Below, piece after piece: positions 8,414 to 17,072 of a stretch of DNA of 64,000 bases (within the stretch, counting starts at the first letter, position 1; each line of letters begins with the position of its first letter). The stretch comes from SNAP01 sp049671745 (lineage in GTDB: Bacteria > Bacteroidota > Bacteroidia > Bacteroidales > Marinifilaceae), in assembly GCA_049671745.1 (NCBI GenBank), contig JBATVL010000096.1, forward strand, positions 1 to 64,000, written 5' to 3'. Made by a program: the position numbers and the translations under genes. The notes beneath the pieces are model-generated. The model had not been told where the DNA came from. It saw only the letters and a program-made list of their open reading frames with translations, and did no database searches.

Positions 8414-10027
8414 TTAGAATCCTAATCCAAAACGTCTCCAGTAAGAATTTTCTAATTCTTTCCAACGTAATGAAGCGGCACCTGTAAAGTCTCTTGTGTG
8501 CTTGTTTAAAAGTACCTGAGCCTCTTTCTTCTTGCCAGCCTTAATAAGTGTAGCAACTTTCTTTTCAAGAGCCTCACCTGCCTCAAAAGCTTGATTTTCG
8601 AAATAAGCAACTTCTTCCATCATACCTTTACGTGTTGATTGCCATCTTAAAGTAGCTAATTTGTTAGCTTTTCTGAAATTCCAGATAGCAGCATCTTCTC
8701 TGTAACGCTTTTGGCCACAGTAGTTAAACGACTCAGGAAGTTGTGTAGAACCTGAATATATAGGGATTCTAGGACTCTGAGCTGGATTGTCAAAAGAGAA
8801 GAATACACGTCCGCCTATTTCATCTGGTAACCATGATCTTAATTGAGTAATGAAAGAATATGAACACCAAGCCACTGCAACTGTACGTTGATATTCAACT
8901 GTACCTTTTTTCAGTGAGTTGTATAATTTTCTGTTATCACCTGTAGGCCATGGGTTAGCATTAAGAGCTTTAACAGTGTCTACTCCTATCACTTTTCTGT
9001 CTTTATTGTAAACTTTCTTAGTAACAGTAAGGTTTTGAGTCATGTCCCACTGAGTACCTTCATAAGTCTCTCTGAAAAGTCCTATAACTTCTTGTACAGA
9101 AACTAAATTCTCTGGTTTAACAGAAAAAGGAAGTTCTTTCATGTCCATATTAAGCTTTAAAGAAGGAGCAAAATGATTAAGAACATAGAAGTCTCTTATT
9201 GTATATGGTTTCTCGTTTCCACCGTATACTGACCAAAATTTGAATGTAGATTTACCATCCCAACGCTTAAGTTTCTTAGCTACTTTAAATACGTTATCAG
9301 AAGCCATGAAGTAATCTTTATTGTCTAGATCAAGCTCTGCTATACGTGAGAAGTTTGCTGAGATTGCAACGTGATTGTCTGGTACTCTTTGCGCAGCCCA
9401 TACTCCACCAATCTTTTTAGGACCTTGACCAAATATCTCTAATTGCCATACTTCGTTTTTATCTGCAATTGTGATACACTCACCCCAGTCACCGTAACCG
9501 TGCTTTTTGATTAATTCTCCAATCAATTTGATAGCACCACGAGCTGTTGAACATCTTTGAAGAGCTATTCGTTCAAGTTCTTCAATTTGGAACATTCCAT
9601 TCTCGTTAACTAGTGCTTTAGGACCTACAATAGTAGTTTCCCCTATAGCTAATTGTTTTTCGTTAAGACATGGGTAAGCAGTGTTTAAGAATGCATATGT
9701 TTCTTTAACTTGGTCGATAGAACCAACTTCTTTGACATTACGCATATCCCAAGCAGTTTCTGTTTTAAGTAAACCTTTGTAGATTTTACATTTTGCAGAT
9801 TTATCAAATTTTTGTGCTTTTTCCCATCTTAACCAAGTTCTGTATCTTCCATCGCATGTGTGTGATGTTATTACTGATCCGTCAGTAGATGCTTTTTTAC
9901 CAACCATTATACTTGTGCAAGTTTCACCAAAGAAAGGATCATTTACTTGGTCTAGAACAGACTGTGCAGTCATGTTCTGGCTAAAAATAACTGATAAGAT
10001 TAATACCAGCCCCAGTAGTTTTTTCAT
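8414..10027 (-). CDS. C69 family dipeptidase, secreted
   Basis: A 537-residue Ntn-hydrolase dipeptidase of the peptidase C69/U34 (PepD) family that would release amino acids from dipeptides. A signal peptide covers residues 1-22 (hydrophobic LLGLVLILSVIF, then TAQS). The expected nucleophile is Cys37 in GETCTSIMVG, followed by the family element ASTDGSVITSHTCD; here the Cys lies within a short segment after the signal peptide, so periplasmic processing would be needed to free it. It lies six bases behind the nitroreductase gene in the same direction. Common in proteolytic Bacteroidales, where oligopeptides are a main carbon source. Confidence 0.9.
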   Translation of the reverse strand: MKKLLGLVLILSVIFSQNMTAQSVLDQVNDPFFGETCTSIMVGKKASTDGSVITSHTCDGRYRTWLRWEKAQKFDKSAKCKIYKGLLKTETAWDMRNVKEVGSIDQVKETYAFLNTAYPCLNEKQLAIGETTIVGPKALVNENGMFQIEELERIALQRCSTARGAIKLIGELIKKHGYGDWGECITIADKNEVWQLEIFGQGPKKIGGVWAAQRVPDNHVAISANFSRIAELDLDNKDYFMASDNVFKVAKKLKRWDGKSTFKFWSVYGGNEKPYTIRDFYVLNHFAPSLKLNMDMKELPFSVKPENLVSVQEVIGLFRETYEGTQWDMTQNLTVTKKVYNKDRKVIGVDTVKALNANPWPTGDNRKLYNSLKKGTVEYQRTVAVAWCSYSFITQLRSWLPDEIGGRVFFSFDNPAQSPRIPIYSGSTQLPESFNYCGQKRYREDAAIWNFRKANKLATLRWQSTRKGMMEEVAYFENQAFEAGEALEKKVATLIKAGKKKEAQVLLNKHTRDFTGAASLRWKELENSYWRRFGLGF

Positions 10028-10033
10028 AATTCT

Positions 10034-10597
10034 TTATTTTATTATTAGTTCTTCTAAAGTTCTTTTTGGTACGTGATGCACCCCTTTTTCATCTCTCCAA
10101 TATTTGAAGTCTCCTTCTTTCATGTCATCTATTACAACCTCTTCTTTTGGCTTACCCAAAGCAATAACTTGTACTATACTCATGTTTTCTGGAGTTGAAA
10201 TTATATTATTTAGCTCTTTTGTGAAAGCTCTAAGTATGCATCCACCAAAACCCATTTCAACGGCTCCCAATAATATTGATTGTGCTGTTATTCCATCATC
10301 AGAGAAGAAATTCTTTCCTAATAGATCATCGTTTATTTGAATAATATAAGCTGATGGTTTTTCCCCTTCTTCCGGTCCACTCCAATCCGAGATGTAACCT
10401 GCCCATGCTAAAGTTTTAAATACTTTTTCGCATTGCTCTTCTTCATTTATTAATAAATATTTAAGAGTTTGGGCATTTCTGCCTGAAGCACAATATCTGG
10501 TAAGCTCTACTAAAGAGTTCAATACTTGAGTATTTATTCTTTCATTTTGATAGAAACGTCTGTAGGATCTATTTTTTAGCAACAATTCTTTAATCAT
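10034..10597 (-). CDS. Nitroreductase family protein
   Basis: A 187-residue flavoprotein of the nitroreductase fold, expected to bind FMN as a dimer and use NAD(P)H. The N-terminal RSYRRF motif (residues 10-15), the ASGRNAQTLKYLLI segment near residue 37 and the GFGGCILRAF segment near residue 116 correspond to FMN-binding parts of the family. The natural electron acceptor is not predictable. First gene of a likely two-gene transcript with the C69 peptidase. Confidence 0.85.
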   Translation of the reverse strand: MIKELLLKNRSYRRFYQNERINTQVLNSLVELTRYCASGRNAQTLKYLLINEEEQCEKVFKTLAWAGYISDWSGPEEGEKPSAYIIQINDDLLGKNFFSDDGITAQSILLGAVEMGFGGCILRAFTKELNNIISTPENMSIVQVIALGKPKEEVVIDDMKEGDFKYWRDEKGVHHVPKRTLEELIIK

Positions 10598-10668
10598 ATC
10601 TTAGTAGATTAGTTCGAAATTTGTGTAAATTTAAATAAATTACTTAAAAAATTGTATTTTTGCAAGAT

Positions 10669-11250
10669 ATGATAAAACACACAGACATAAAGATTTTTTT
10701 TATTAGAATAAAAAATCTGATATTAGATTCTAAAACAGAGTGGCATAAAATTAAAAAAGAAGATAAAACAAACAAAGAATTAATAAAAAGTTTCCTTATT
10801 CCTTTAGCATTATTATGCGGAACAATAAGCTTTCTAAGCCATATTTTCGAGAATGAGATATATGCATCTGTATGCATATTTATAACAAATATAGCTACTG
10901 TATTTGCAGGCATGTTTTGTTCTGTTTTTATTTTAAGAGAGATAACAGGAAATTCTGAAGTTAAGAATACAGGTTGTAATAAAATGATACTTTACTCATC
11001 AACAGTATTTTTCTTGTTACATTCTCTTGCCTATTTCTTTGAAGAAGGTAGTATATTAAGAGCCATCTTACAGTTAGCACAATTCTTATGCATTATACCT
11101 GTATGGAATGGTTTAGGAATAATAATGAAGGTAAAACCAAGTAATAAAGCAGGATACGCTGTTTTAATAGTACTATTAATAACTATAATACCAAGCATCT
11201 TTGAGAAGTTGTTCTCTATAATTTTAGATGTGCCAATAGCAACAATTTAA
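10669..11250 (+). CDS. Yip1-like integral membrane protein
   Basis: A 193-residue protein with about five membrane segments (for example LIPLALLCGTISFLS, ASVCIFITNIATVFAG, MILYSSTVFFLLHSLAYFF and AVLIVLLITIIP) after a charged N-terminal segment. The pattern resembles the YIP1/DUF1282 family of unknown function. An in-frame TTG nine bases upstream is possible, but the ATG at 10669 is preferred. A TATTTTTG at 10655-10662 would place transcription start almost at the ATG, so it may be chance. smpB follows after ten bases, implying cotranscription. Confidence 0.65.
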   Translation: MIKHTDIKIFFIRIKNLILDSKTEWHKIKKEDKTNKELIKSFLIPLALLCGTISFLSHIFENEIYASVCIFITNIATVFAGMFCSVFILREITGNSEVKNTGCNKMILYSSTVFFLLHSLAYFFEEGSILRAILQLAQFLCIIPVWNGLGIIMKVKPSNKAGYAVLIVLLITIIPSIFEKLFSIILDVPIATI

Positions 11251-11260
11251 GAAATAAACA

Positions 11261-11710
11261 ATGCAACAAAATATAAATATTAAGAATAAACGAGCTTCTT
11301 TCGACTTTGAATTCATAGAGACATTTGTGGCTGGAATTATGCTTACGGGAACTGAGATTAAATCTATAAGAGCCGGAAAGGCAAGTCTTGTAGATGCCTT
11401 TTGTTTCTTTGTTAATGAAGAATTATGGATTAAAGGTATGCACGTTTCAGAGTATAAACTGGGATCGTACTATAATCATATAGAGAAAAGAGACAGAAAA
11501 CTTCTTTTGAATAGAAAAGAGTTAGATAAGCTTGATAGAAAAACTAAAGAAAGTGGACTTACTATAGTGCCAACAAAACTTTTTCTAAACGAGAATGGTT
11601 ATGCTAAGATTGTTATAGCACTGGCTAAAGGAAAGAAAACTTTCGATAAGAGAGAGACTCTTAAATCGAAAGATGCTAGAAGAGACATGGATAGAGCAAT
11701 GAAACATTAA
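11261..11710 (+). CDS. smpB: SsrA-binding protein SmpB
   Basis: Binds tmRNA and brings it to stalled ribosomes for trans-translation. At 149 residues it has the expected OB-barrel with NKRASFDFEF at the start, GTEIKSIRAGKASLVDAF (about 30-47), and the basic C-terminal tail KSKDARRDMDRAMKH that enters the decoding centre. Coupled to the Yip1-like gene and followed by a strong terminator. No tmRNA gene was found in this window. Confidence 0.96.
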   Translation: MQQNINIKNKRASFDFEFIETFVAGIMLTGTEIKSIRAGKASLVDAFCFFVNEELWIKGMHVSEYKLGSYYNHIEKRDRKLLLNRKELDKLDRKTKESGLTIVPTKLFLNENGYAKIVIALAKGKKTFDKRETLKSKDARRDMDRAMKH

Positions 11711-11718
11711 TAAAATAA

Positions 11719-11755
11719 GAATCCCATAACTTCTAAAAGTTATGGGATTCTCTCC
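11719..11755 (+). terminator. Terminator after smpB (bidirectional)
   Basis: A perfect 14-bp stem (11719-11732 with 11737-11750), four-base loop, between convergent smpB and the lipoprotein gene at 11773. Confidence 0.85.
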
Positions 11756-11772
11756 TTTAAGACTAACATTAA

Positions 11773-12177
11773 TTATTTCCTTTTAATATTTATAGAGTAT
11801 CTTTTTGCAGATAATAAGTCCTCCGATTCTATAATAATATAAAATCTATTTTCTCCTTTTCTAAGATTATCAAGATTATACATCTCATCTACCTTATTAG
11901 AGAATACTGCAGGAATCACTTTAACAGAGCTAACAGACTTTGCGGAAGTTACTGGCTCTATGATAACTGATTCAACAGATACTTCAACAGAAGGCAGCTG
12001 AGAGTTATATAAGTAAGCCGAGCCGCTAGGGGCAATCAAAGGAGAAACTTCTTTAATAAGATTTTCATTTGTATCAAATATCCTAACACTTTCTATAGTG
12101 CTGTTTGAGCTTCTATTTTCTTCACAATTATAGAACAAGAAAAAAATAAGAAAAATAGTATATATGAGTCTTCTCAT
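11773..12177 (-). CDS. Small lipoprotein with cadherin-like beta-sandwich ending
   Basis: A 134-residue protein with a lipoprotein signal (hydrophobic stretch to FLFYNC, lipidation at Cys18). The C-terminal GENRFYIIIESEDLLSAKRYSI resembles the closing strands of the cadherin-like beta-sandwich (PF12733) found in many Bacteroidota surface lipoproteins; this is an inference from pattern. It follows the outer-membrane barrel gene by 17 bases and is probably cotranscribed. No function recognised. Confidence 0.6.
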   Translation of the reverse strand: MRRLIYTIFLIFFLFYNCEENRSSNSTIESVRIFDTNENLIKEVSPLIAPSGSAYLYNSQLPSVEVSVESVIIEPVTSAKSVSSVKVIPAVFSNKVDEMYNLDNLRKGENRFYIIIESEDLLSAKRYSINIKRK

Positions 12178-12194
12178 TAGAAATTAATCTTTAG

Positions 12195-12887
12195 TTAGTT
12201 AATAATAAAACCTATAGTTGTAATAAAAGATTTAGAGGTTCCGAAATAATCAGAACTAGAGCTGTTTTCGTATATATATGAAACGGATAAACGTAACTTA
12301 TAATACTCTAAACCAACAGAACATTCTCCTGAAATATTAAATAGACTTCTTTCAAAATCCACCTCTGTTACTGCTGTAGATTTATTGTCGTCTATCCCTC
12401 CTATTCTATGGTATGAAATATCTTCACTCATTAGTACAGACACCACTGGACCAAACGAACACCATATATTAAGATCCTTATAAGTAATTATCTTATATCC
12501 AAACAAGATAGGCAGGTCAAAATAATAAAGAGAAATATCAGAGAAATCTAAAGGGTACAAAACATTATCAGCTTTTGATATGAATTTAAAATCATATTGT
12601 TTCTGTGAATATCCTAAAGAAGGTTGGAAATAAAACTTGTTGTTGAAGTCGAATCGGACTCCTGCAGATAGATTGAAATGAAGTCCTTTCTTTGTCTCTA
12701 AATTACTAATAGAAGTATTGGAGACAGAGTTTGTAGATACCTTGTAAGTACCCATACCAAAATCTATAATCAAAGAAGGTTTTGTAAATAATTTCTTTTT
12801 AGCATTTTCATTAAGAGCTTCTTGCGAAAAAGCAGTCATAGCAGTAGAAATAAATAATAAAGCTAATAGTTTAATTTTGTAGCTCAT
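12195..12887 (-). CDS. Outer-membrane beta-barrel protein
   Basis: A 230-residue protein with signal peptide (residues 1-21, ending TAFSQ) followed by alternating strands such as FYFQPSLGYSQKQYDF, FDLPILFGYKII and YKLRLSVSYIYE, and a terminal aromatic-hydrophobic strand, the PorT-like or OMP_b-brl_2 pattern. An ATG four codons upstream (12899) is open, but the start at 12887 directly precedes the signal peptide. Likely an eight-stranded barrel; function unknown. Its transcript probably also carries the lipoprotein gene at 11773. Confidence 0.7.
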   Translation of the reverse strand: MSYKIKLLALLFISTAMTAFSQEALNENAKKKLFTKPSLIIDFGMGTYKVSTNSVSNTSISNLETKKGLHFNLSAGVRFDFNNKFYFQPSLGYSQKQYDFKFISKADNVLYPLDFSDISLYYFDLPILFGYKIITYKDLNIWCSFGPVVSVLMSEDISYHRIGGIDDNKSTAVTEVDFERSLFNISGECSVGLEYYKLRLSVSYIYENSSSSDYFGTSKSFITTIGFIIN

Positions 12888-13058
12888 GATAACACACATT
12901 AGATTAATAATAGATGATTATAAAATAATCAGTATATATCATCTACGTATGAAGCTAATATTTAGTTTCTATATCACATAAAAAGCAATATGCAAAGATG
13001 TGATGGTAAACGGAATAACAATAGTAATTTCTTGTATATACATGTTTGAAATAAATAA

Positions 13059-13084
13059 GAGAGAGTATGATTACATACTCTCTC
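13059..13084 (-). terminator. Terminator of the small membrane-protein operon
   Basis: A perfect 11-bp stem (13059-13069 with 13074-13084) of alternating GA/TC, loop ATTA, followed on the minus strand by a T-rich stretch. It lies 27 bases beyond the 31-residue ORF. Confidence 0.6.
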
Positions 13085-13111
13085 TGATCAAACAAACCAT
13101 GAATAAACTTA

Positions 13112-13207
13112 CTATTTTTTCTTTTTGTTTCTTGTGTTATATGAAGCTAATAGCCAAGCTGCTGCAAATATTGCAAAAACACAAAAGAAAGAAATAAAAA
13201 ATCCCAT
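13112..13207 (-). CDS. Putative 31-residue single-pass membrane peptide
   Basis: A short ORF missed by length cut-offs: MGFFISFFCVFAIFAAAW, then a short hydrophobic end and a basic tail ending NKKKK. One membrane helix (about residues 3-22) with a positively charged C-terminus is a typical small membrane protein layout. It starts 27 bases after the stop of the gene at 13235 and is followed by a terminator hairpin, so its position in an operon supports it. No family recognised. Confidence 0.45.
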   Translation of the reverse strand: MGFFISFFCVFAIFAAAWLLASYNTRNKKKK

Positions 13208-13234
13208 ATTATGTATAATTTAAAAGTTAAAATA

Positions 13235-13723
13235 TTAAAATTTATATCCTATTCCAACCTCAAAGGGTGAAATATGAAAGTCTAATTGGTTTTTATGATA
13301 TCTTGCCTTTAATCCACACAAAAGTCCACCAACAATAGCTACACTAGTAAATGTTCCAGCTATCCAATGATTTGTCCTTCGTCTGTCATTTACTTTTTTT
13401 TGATAGTTATAATCTCTATAACCTGCTACTTGTTCTGAAAATTCAATAGGGTCTTTAAGAACAAACATGCATATAAGAGCACCTGCACCTGCCATACCAA
13501 AACAAATGTCAGAAGCGGTATCCCAATTCTTTGCCATTTGTCTATGACTTCTTGCTAACTCAATATCTCTTAGCCATTGCACTCTATTTATATCTCCATT
13601 CATCATTCTTATAGACCGAACACTTGGATGATATTTGGATAAAAGATTTTGTTTATCAATATTAGATTGAGAGAATAGGCTAATACTTAACAAAATAAAA
13701 ACTAATGATAGTATGTTTCTCAT
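13235..13723 (-). CDS. Secreted/membrane hypothetical protein
   Basis: A 162-residue protein with a signal peptide (MRNILSLVFILLSISLFSQ) and two hydrophobic segments (FGMAGAGALICMFVL near residue 80, WIAGTFTSVAIVGGLLCGL near 123). The C-terminus DFHISPFEVGIGYKF resembles a final beta strand of an outer-membrane protein. The upstream extension to 13768 adds 15 residues before the signal peptide and is rejected. A decayed homologue of the C-terminus lies at 14277-14405, so this gene once had a neighbouring paralogue. No known family recognised. Confidence 0.6.
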   Translation of the reverse strand: MRNILSLVFILLSISLFSQSNIDKQNLLSKYHPSVRSIRMMNGDINRVQWLRDIELARSHRQMAKNWDTASDICFGMAGAGALICMFVLKDPIEFSEQVAGYRDYNYQKKVNDRRRTNHWIAGTFTSVAIVGGLLCGLKARYHKNQLDFHISPFEVGIGYKF

Positions 13724-14233
13724 TTTAATAATCAATAATTTATTTAGTAAAAACAGATAACAAAACACAAAGTGTTTTTAACAATATAAAACACCTTTAA
13801 ATATTAGATCTTGTATTTACCACCAACAAATATGCAACTATATTTATTATTTTATATTCATTAAGCATTTATTTTTTATAAAAAAAACGAATATAACAAT
13901 ACGTATAACAGAATCTAAGGGGTGAATACTTATATAGAATGTAAAATTAAATTCTAAGTTATTAACAAAAAATAAAGAATTATATTACAGACACTTACAA
14001 GATATCATGAACTATATAAAACAACTGCTCATTACTAAAAACAGTATACAAGTAAGCACGGAAGTAATACAACATCATACAAAGCCTTTAAACATTATAC
14101 AATTAACAAATCTTTACATTTTATAAAATAGAATATAATAATAACTTTATTTGCTTAAACATACAATTTACAAATAAAACATAATAAAAACAAAAAGATA
14201 AAAAAAACATATATTTATATAAATAAAATATCA
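13724..14233. other. AT-rich intergenic region
   Basis: About 500 bases of very AT-rich sequence between the small operon and the terminator at 14234. I see no gene, RNA or strong promoter; a one-mismatch -7 box (CATATTTG on the minus strand near 13829) could belong to the gene at 13235. Confidence 0.4.
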
Positions 14234-14265
14234 TAAAAAAAGAGACTTAATTTCTTAAGTCTCTT
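14234..14265 (-). terminator. Terminator behind the pseudogene and lipoprotein array
   Basis: An 11-bp perfect stem (14240-14250 with 14255-14265), loop TTTC, with an A-run on its left on the plus strand, so it terminates minus-strand transcripts. Confidence 0.75.
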
Positions 14266-14276
14266 CAAAACACAAT

Positions 14277-14405
14277 CTACTTATTTTCAGTAAAAATAGA
14301 CTTAAAATTAAGTCCTACTCTTACAGCATATGGGGATATGTGAAAATCAAATTAATTATTTTGGCGCTTATATACTAAAAGCATTAAGCAATTATAAGAG
14401 ATTTA
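14277..14405 (-). pseudogene. Decayed C-terminal fragment of a paralogue of the gene at 13235
   Basis: On the minus strand a frame ends in FDFHISPYAVRVGLNFKS plus a short tail, then a stop at 14277-14279. This aligns with the C-terminus LDFHISPFEVGIGYKF of the intact gene. Just upstream, LMLLVYKRQNN, a stop codon, then FDFH matches the intact GLKARYHKNQLDFH segment, so an in-frame stop interrupts it; further upstream similarity is lost and no start exists. Its terminator survives. Best explained as a truncated duplicate. Confidence 0.6.
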
Positions 14406-14593
14406 TTCTTTCGTTTTTAAGAATAGAGATCATCTTATTGCGGGCGTAAATATGTAACTAATAATTAGATTAAAAAATTAAAAAAATCTACATACATGCT
14501 GATATTAAATATAGTCATAAAGAATATATATATGTTTAAGAACACATAATAGCAAGTCGTAAAGTTATTGTAGGCTTTCGTGTAATATTAAAA

Positions 14594-15910
14594 CTATTTT
14601 AAATAAATTTCAGAATCTAATAAACATTCAATAGATAAATCACTAAGGCTATTGGATGAATAATATTCTTTACCTCTAGACTTACTTATCCTTCCATCAA
14701 AACTTCTAAGATGAATTAGATATTTCTTTATTTTCCCAACTTCTGTTTCTATTCTACCATCTGAAATCCATTTATCTCGCTTTGCTGTTTCAAATTCACG
14801 TAAATTACTACTACTCCATACAGAGCCTATTTTAGTTGAAATATTATTAGAAGTTAGATCTACCAGTTTTTGAGCTTCTGTAGTTGCATCTCCATTATAC
14901 ATACTATAGAAATACCAAGCTATACTTCCATCAGCATAGTAACTATCTCTGAACTTTTTAAGCTGATGATAACGGACACATATCCTAACTTTTGCCATAT
15001 CAAGATCAGAGAGTTGAATATCACAATAACCCTCATTATCAAAATCAATACTTCTATTACCATCACCCTCTTTACTCGAACTAATAAGCTTATATCTATC
15101 CCCTTCTTCTTTATAAAGAAAAACAGAATGATAAAAAACTACAATCTTATATTTATCTTCTCTATAAGAATCAGAGGTAAACTTAGCATTTAAAATATCT
15201 CCTGAATTACGCTTATAATAATCTACAAAAACAAAATATTCTAAAGCCTTGTTTCTTGTCTTTCTCCAATGTGGATTAGAAGAAGAGCCTTTTAAAGGAT
15301 GATTACACAACTCTTCAAAACGCATAATCAATGGACCATTAACAATCTTTAATTCACTATCAAGTTCTAGAACATCAGACTCCTTTGTTATATTAACAAA
15401 ATCGCTGACATGCTCATAATCATCTACTTCCTTCAAAGGACCTGCACACAATAAGTTAACATCAAGATCTTTATTATTCTCATTTTTATTCCCTTTAAAA
15501 GAATATCCATAGTCAAGAGAAATTTCAGAAATTGTAAATAGAGAATGTGCTCCCCATTTTAAAGGAATAGAGAAAGCTGGTACATCAAGTTGGTATTTTT
15601 GACCATATACAGAATAATCTTTTCTAAAATACTCATTGGCTGCATGATTAACTAATTCAGTAAAAGAATCATCCTTGTTTTTATCAAAAATCTTTATATT
15701 TTTTAATTTAATATCATAGTAAAAATCATCATTACTTTTAGAATTTCCAGGTGTTTTAGAAGAGTAATTAGAGTCTGTTTTATTACGAAACTCAAAACTT
15801 ATAGAATTAGAGATTTTTATATCCTTCTTGTTTACATCTAAAGATTTAAGATTATCTTTTGTACAAGAGAACAAAAAAAGAATAAATAAAAATAAAGTTG
15901 TCTTTTTCAT
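14594..15910 (-). CDS. Large lipoprotein, fifth in tandem array
   Basis: A 438-residue lipoprotein (signal LFLFILFLFSC, lipidation at Cys16). The ten-residue upstream extension to 15940 is rejected because the signal peptide begins at the ATG at 15910, as in the neighbours. It is Lys/Ser/Asp-rich and predicted mainly beta. Unlike the four genes before it, it lacks the YKHYVGITR-like and MEMTPVNS-like motifs, so it is either a strongly diverged member or a different partner. It follows the previous gene by 17 bases. Function unknown; a surface or fimbria-associated role is an inference from context. Confidence 0.65.
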   Translation of the reverse strand: MKKTTLFLFILFLFSCTKDNLKSLDVNKKDIKISNSISFEFRNKTDSNYSSKTPGNSKSNDDFYYDIKLKNIKIFDKNKDDSFTELVNHAANEYFRKDYSVYGQKYQLDVPAFSIPLKWGAHSLFTISEISLDYGYSFKGNKNENNKDLDVNLLCAGPLKEVDDYEHVSDFVNITKESDVLELDSELKIVNGPLIMRFEELCNHPLKGSSSNPHWRKTRNKALEYFVFVDYYKRNSGDILNAKFTSDSYREDKYKIVVFYHSVFLYKEEGDRYKLISSSKEGDGNRSIDFDNEGYCDIQLSDLDMAKVRICVRYHQLKKFRDSYYADGSIAWYFYSMYNGDATTEAQKLVDLTSNNISTKIGSVWSSSNLREFETAKRDKWISDGRIETEVGKIKKYLIHLRSFDGRISKSRGKEYYSSNSLSDLSIECLLDSEIYLK

Positions 15911-15927
15911 AATAAATTCAATTAATA

Positions 15928-17061
15928 TTACCAATCCCAATCTTCATTAATCACATCTGTATCCTCAAAAGATAAATGACAATTAATTAATAAATTAACA
16001 TTTGATATAAGATCATCATTTCTTAAAACAATAGCTACTTGCTTATTTTTATTCCTTTTATTTTGAACAAAATATCTCTGATTTCCAATAATCTTTTCTC
16101 CTTCTTTGAAAAGGTTTTGTCCATTTCCACCTCCATTAATTATGGTAAATGTATTTTTCAACATCTCAAAAGAAACATAGGCATCTTCTGCGGGTATAGT
16201 CTTATTATTCAATAATTTAAGAGCCAAAACTTTGCACGAAATACTAGAAGCAGCAACCATTTCTCTTAAATTGAGAATAGCACGTTTTTGTTTCTTTGTT
16301 TCTGCCTTCTGCTTATTGAAGGGAGGAATTATGAATAATTTATTCTTAGACCAAACTCCTAGATATAAACTCTCATTTCTATTCTCTAGTATAATATCAA
16401 GAATGCTATTTACAGGAGTCATTTCTATGATAACAGTACGGTCGTATAAATTTGAATTAGCAGCTTTTGCTTTATTTATATCTTTTGATGTTACTCTAAA
16501 TGAGGTACCCTTATCTGTTCCCCACAATGTGTTCCCATTATTATTTAGTGGAATAAACGGATCTTTAATTATATTTATATAGAAAGAATTAATAGCATCA
16601 GAGAAAACTGCACCTCTTGTTACACCAACATATCTTTTATATAATTTCTCATTAAAACTCTTATCTTTTATGGGAATTATATTCCATTTATCAGTTTTAA
16701 AACCATCTGAAATCCATCGAGTAAATGTAGCTCTATAAGATGTATACCCTATGGCCAAATTATTATCTCTAAATAAGTCAGGTCTGATATTCTCCAAATC
16801 AGTATATATCCAAGCATTATTCGTATTGTATATATCTGATTCATAAGATGAATGCCATTTATAAATATTAATCTTAGAACAATTTTTAAAGTTGAAACTT
16901 GAATTATTGGTTTTTTCAGTTAAATGACTAAAAGTCTCTGCAGGAAATTTAAAGTTTAGCTTAGTAGATAAGCTAACTGAAGATGTCTCACTAATTAAGT
17001 CCTCATCATTACACGAGACTAATACACAAGACAATATGAATATAAATAGTAGGTTTCTCAT
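15928..17061 (-). CDS. Array lipoprotein with shared motifs, fourth gene
   Basis: A 377-residue lipoprotein (signal FIFILSCVLVSC). Shared array motifs are present: IGYTSYRATF, YKRYVGVTRG, VIIEMTPVNSIL followed by a strand ending LYLGVW, then FTIINGGGNGQN, a GNQRYFV strand and the C-terminal EDWDW. The start at 17061 is chosen because the signal peptide begins there; the open extension to 17091 would overlap the upstream gene. Gap to the preceding gene 11 bases. The layout of two beta domains after a lipidated Cys resembles Bacteroidales fimbrillin-type lipoproteins, but I cannot assign it to FimA or Mfa families. Confidence 0.65.
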   Translation of the reverse strand: MRNLLFIFILSCVLVSCNDEDLISETSSVSLSTKLNFKFPAETFSHLTEKTNNSSFNFKNCSKINIYKWHSSYESDIYNTNNAWIYTDLENIRPDLFRDNNLAIGYTSYRATFTRWISDGFKTDKWNIIPIKDKSFNEKLYKRYVGVTRGAVFSDAINSFYINIIKDPFIPLNNNGNTLWGTDKGTSFRVTSKDINKAKAANSNLYDRTVIIEMTPVNSILDIILENRNESLYLGVWSKNKLFIIPPFNKQKAETKKQKRAILNLREMVAASSISCKVLALKLLNNKTIPAEDAYVSFEMLKNTFTIINGGGNGQNLFKEGEKIIGNQRYFVQNKRNKNKQVAIVLRNDDLISNVNLLINCHLSFEDTDVINEDWDW

Positions 17062-17072
17062 AGATATTATTA

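Noticed and set aside
13000..13197. 65-residue plus-strand ORF
   Set aside because: It runs over the terminator hairpin at 13059-13084 and antisense to the more protein-like small ORF at 13112-13207; composition is not protein-like.
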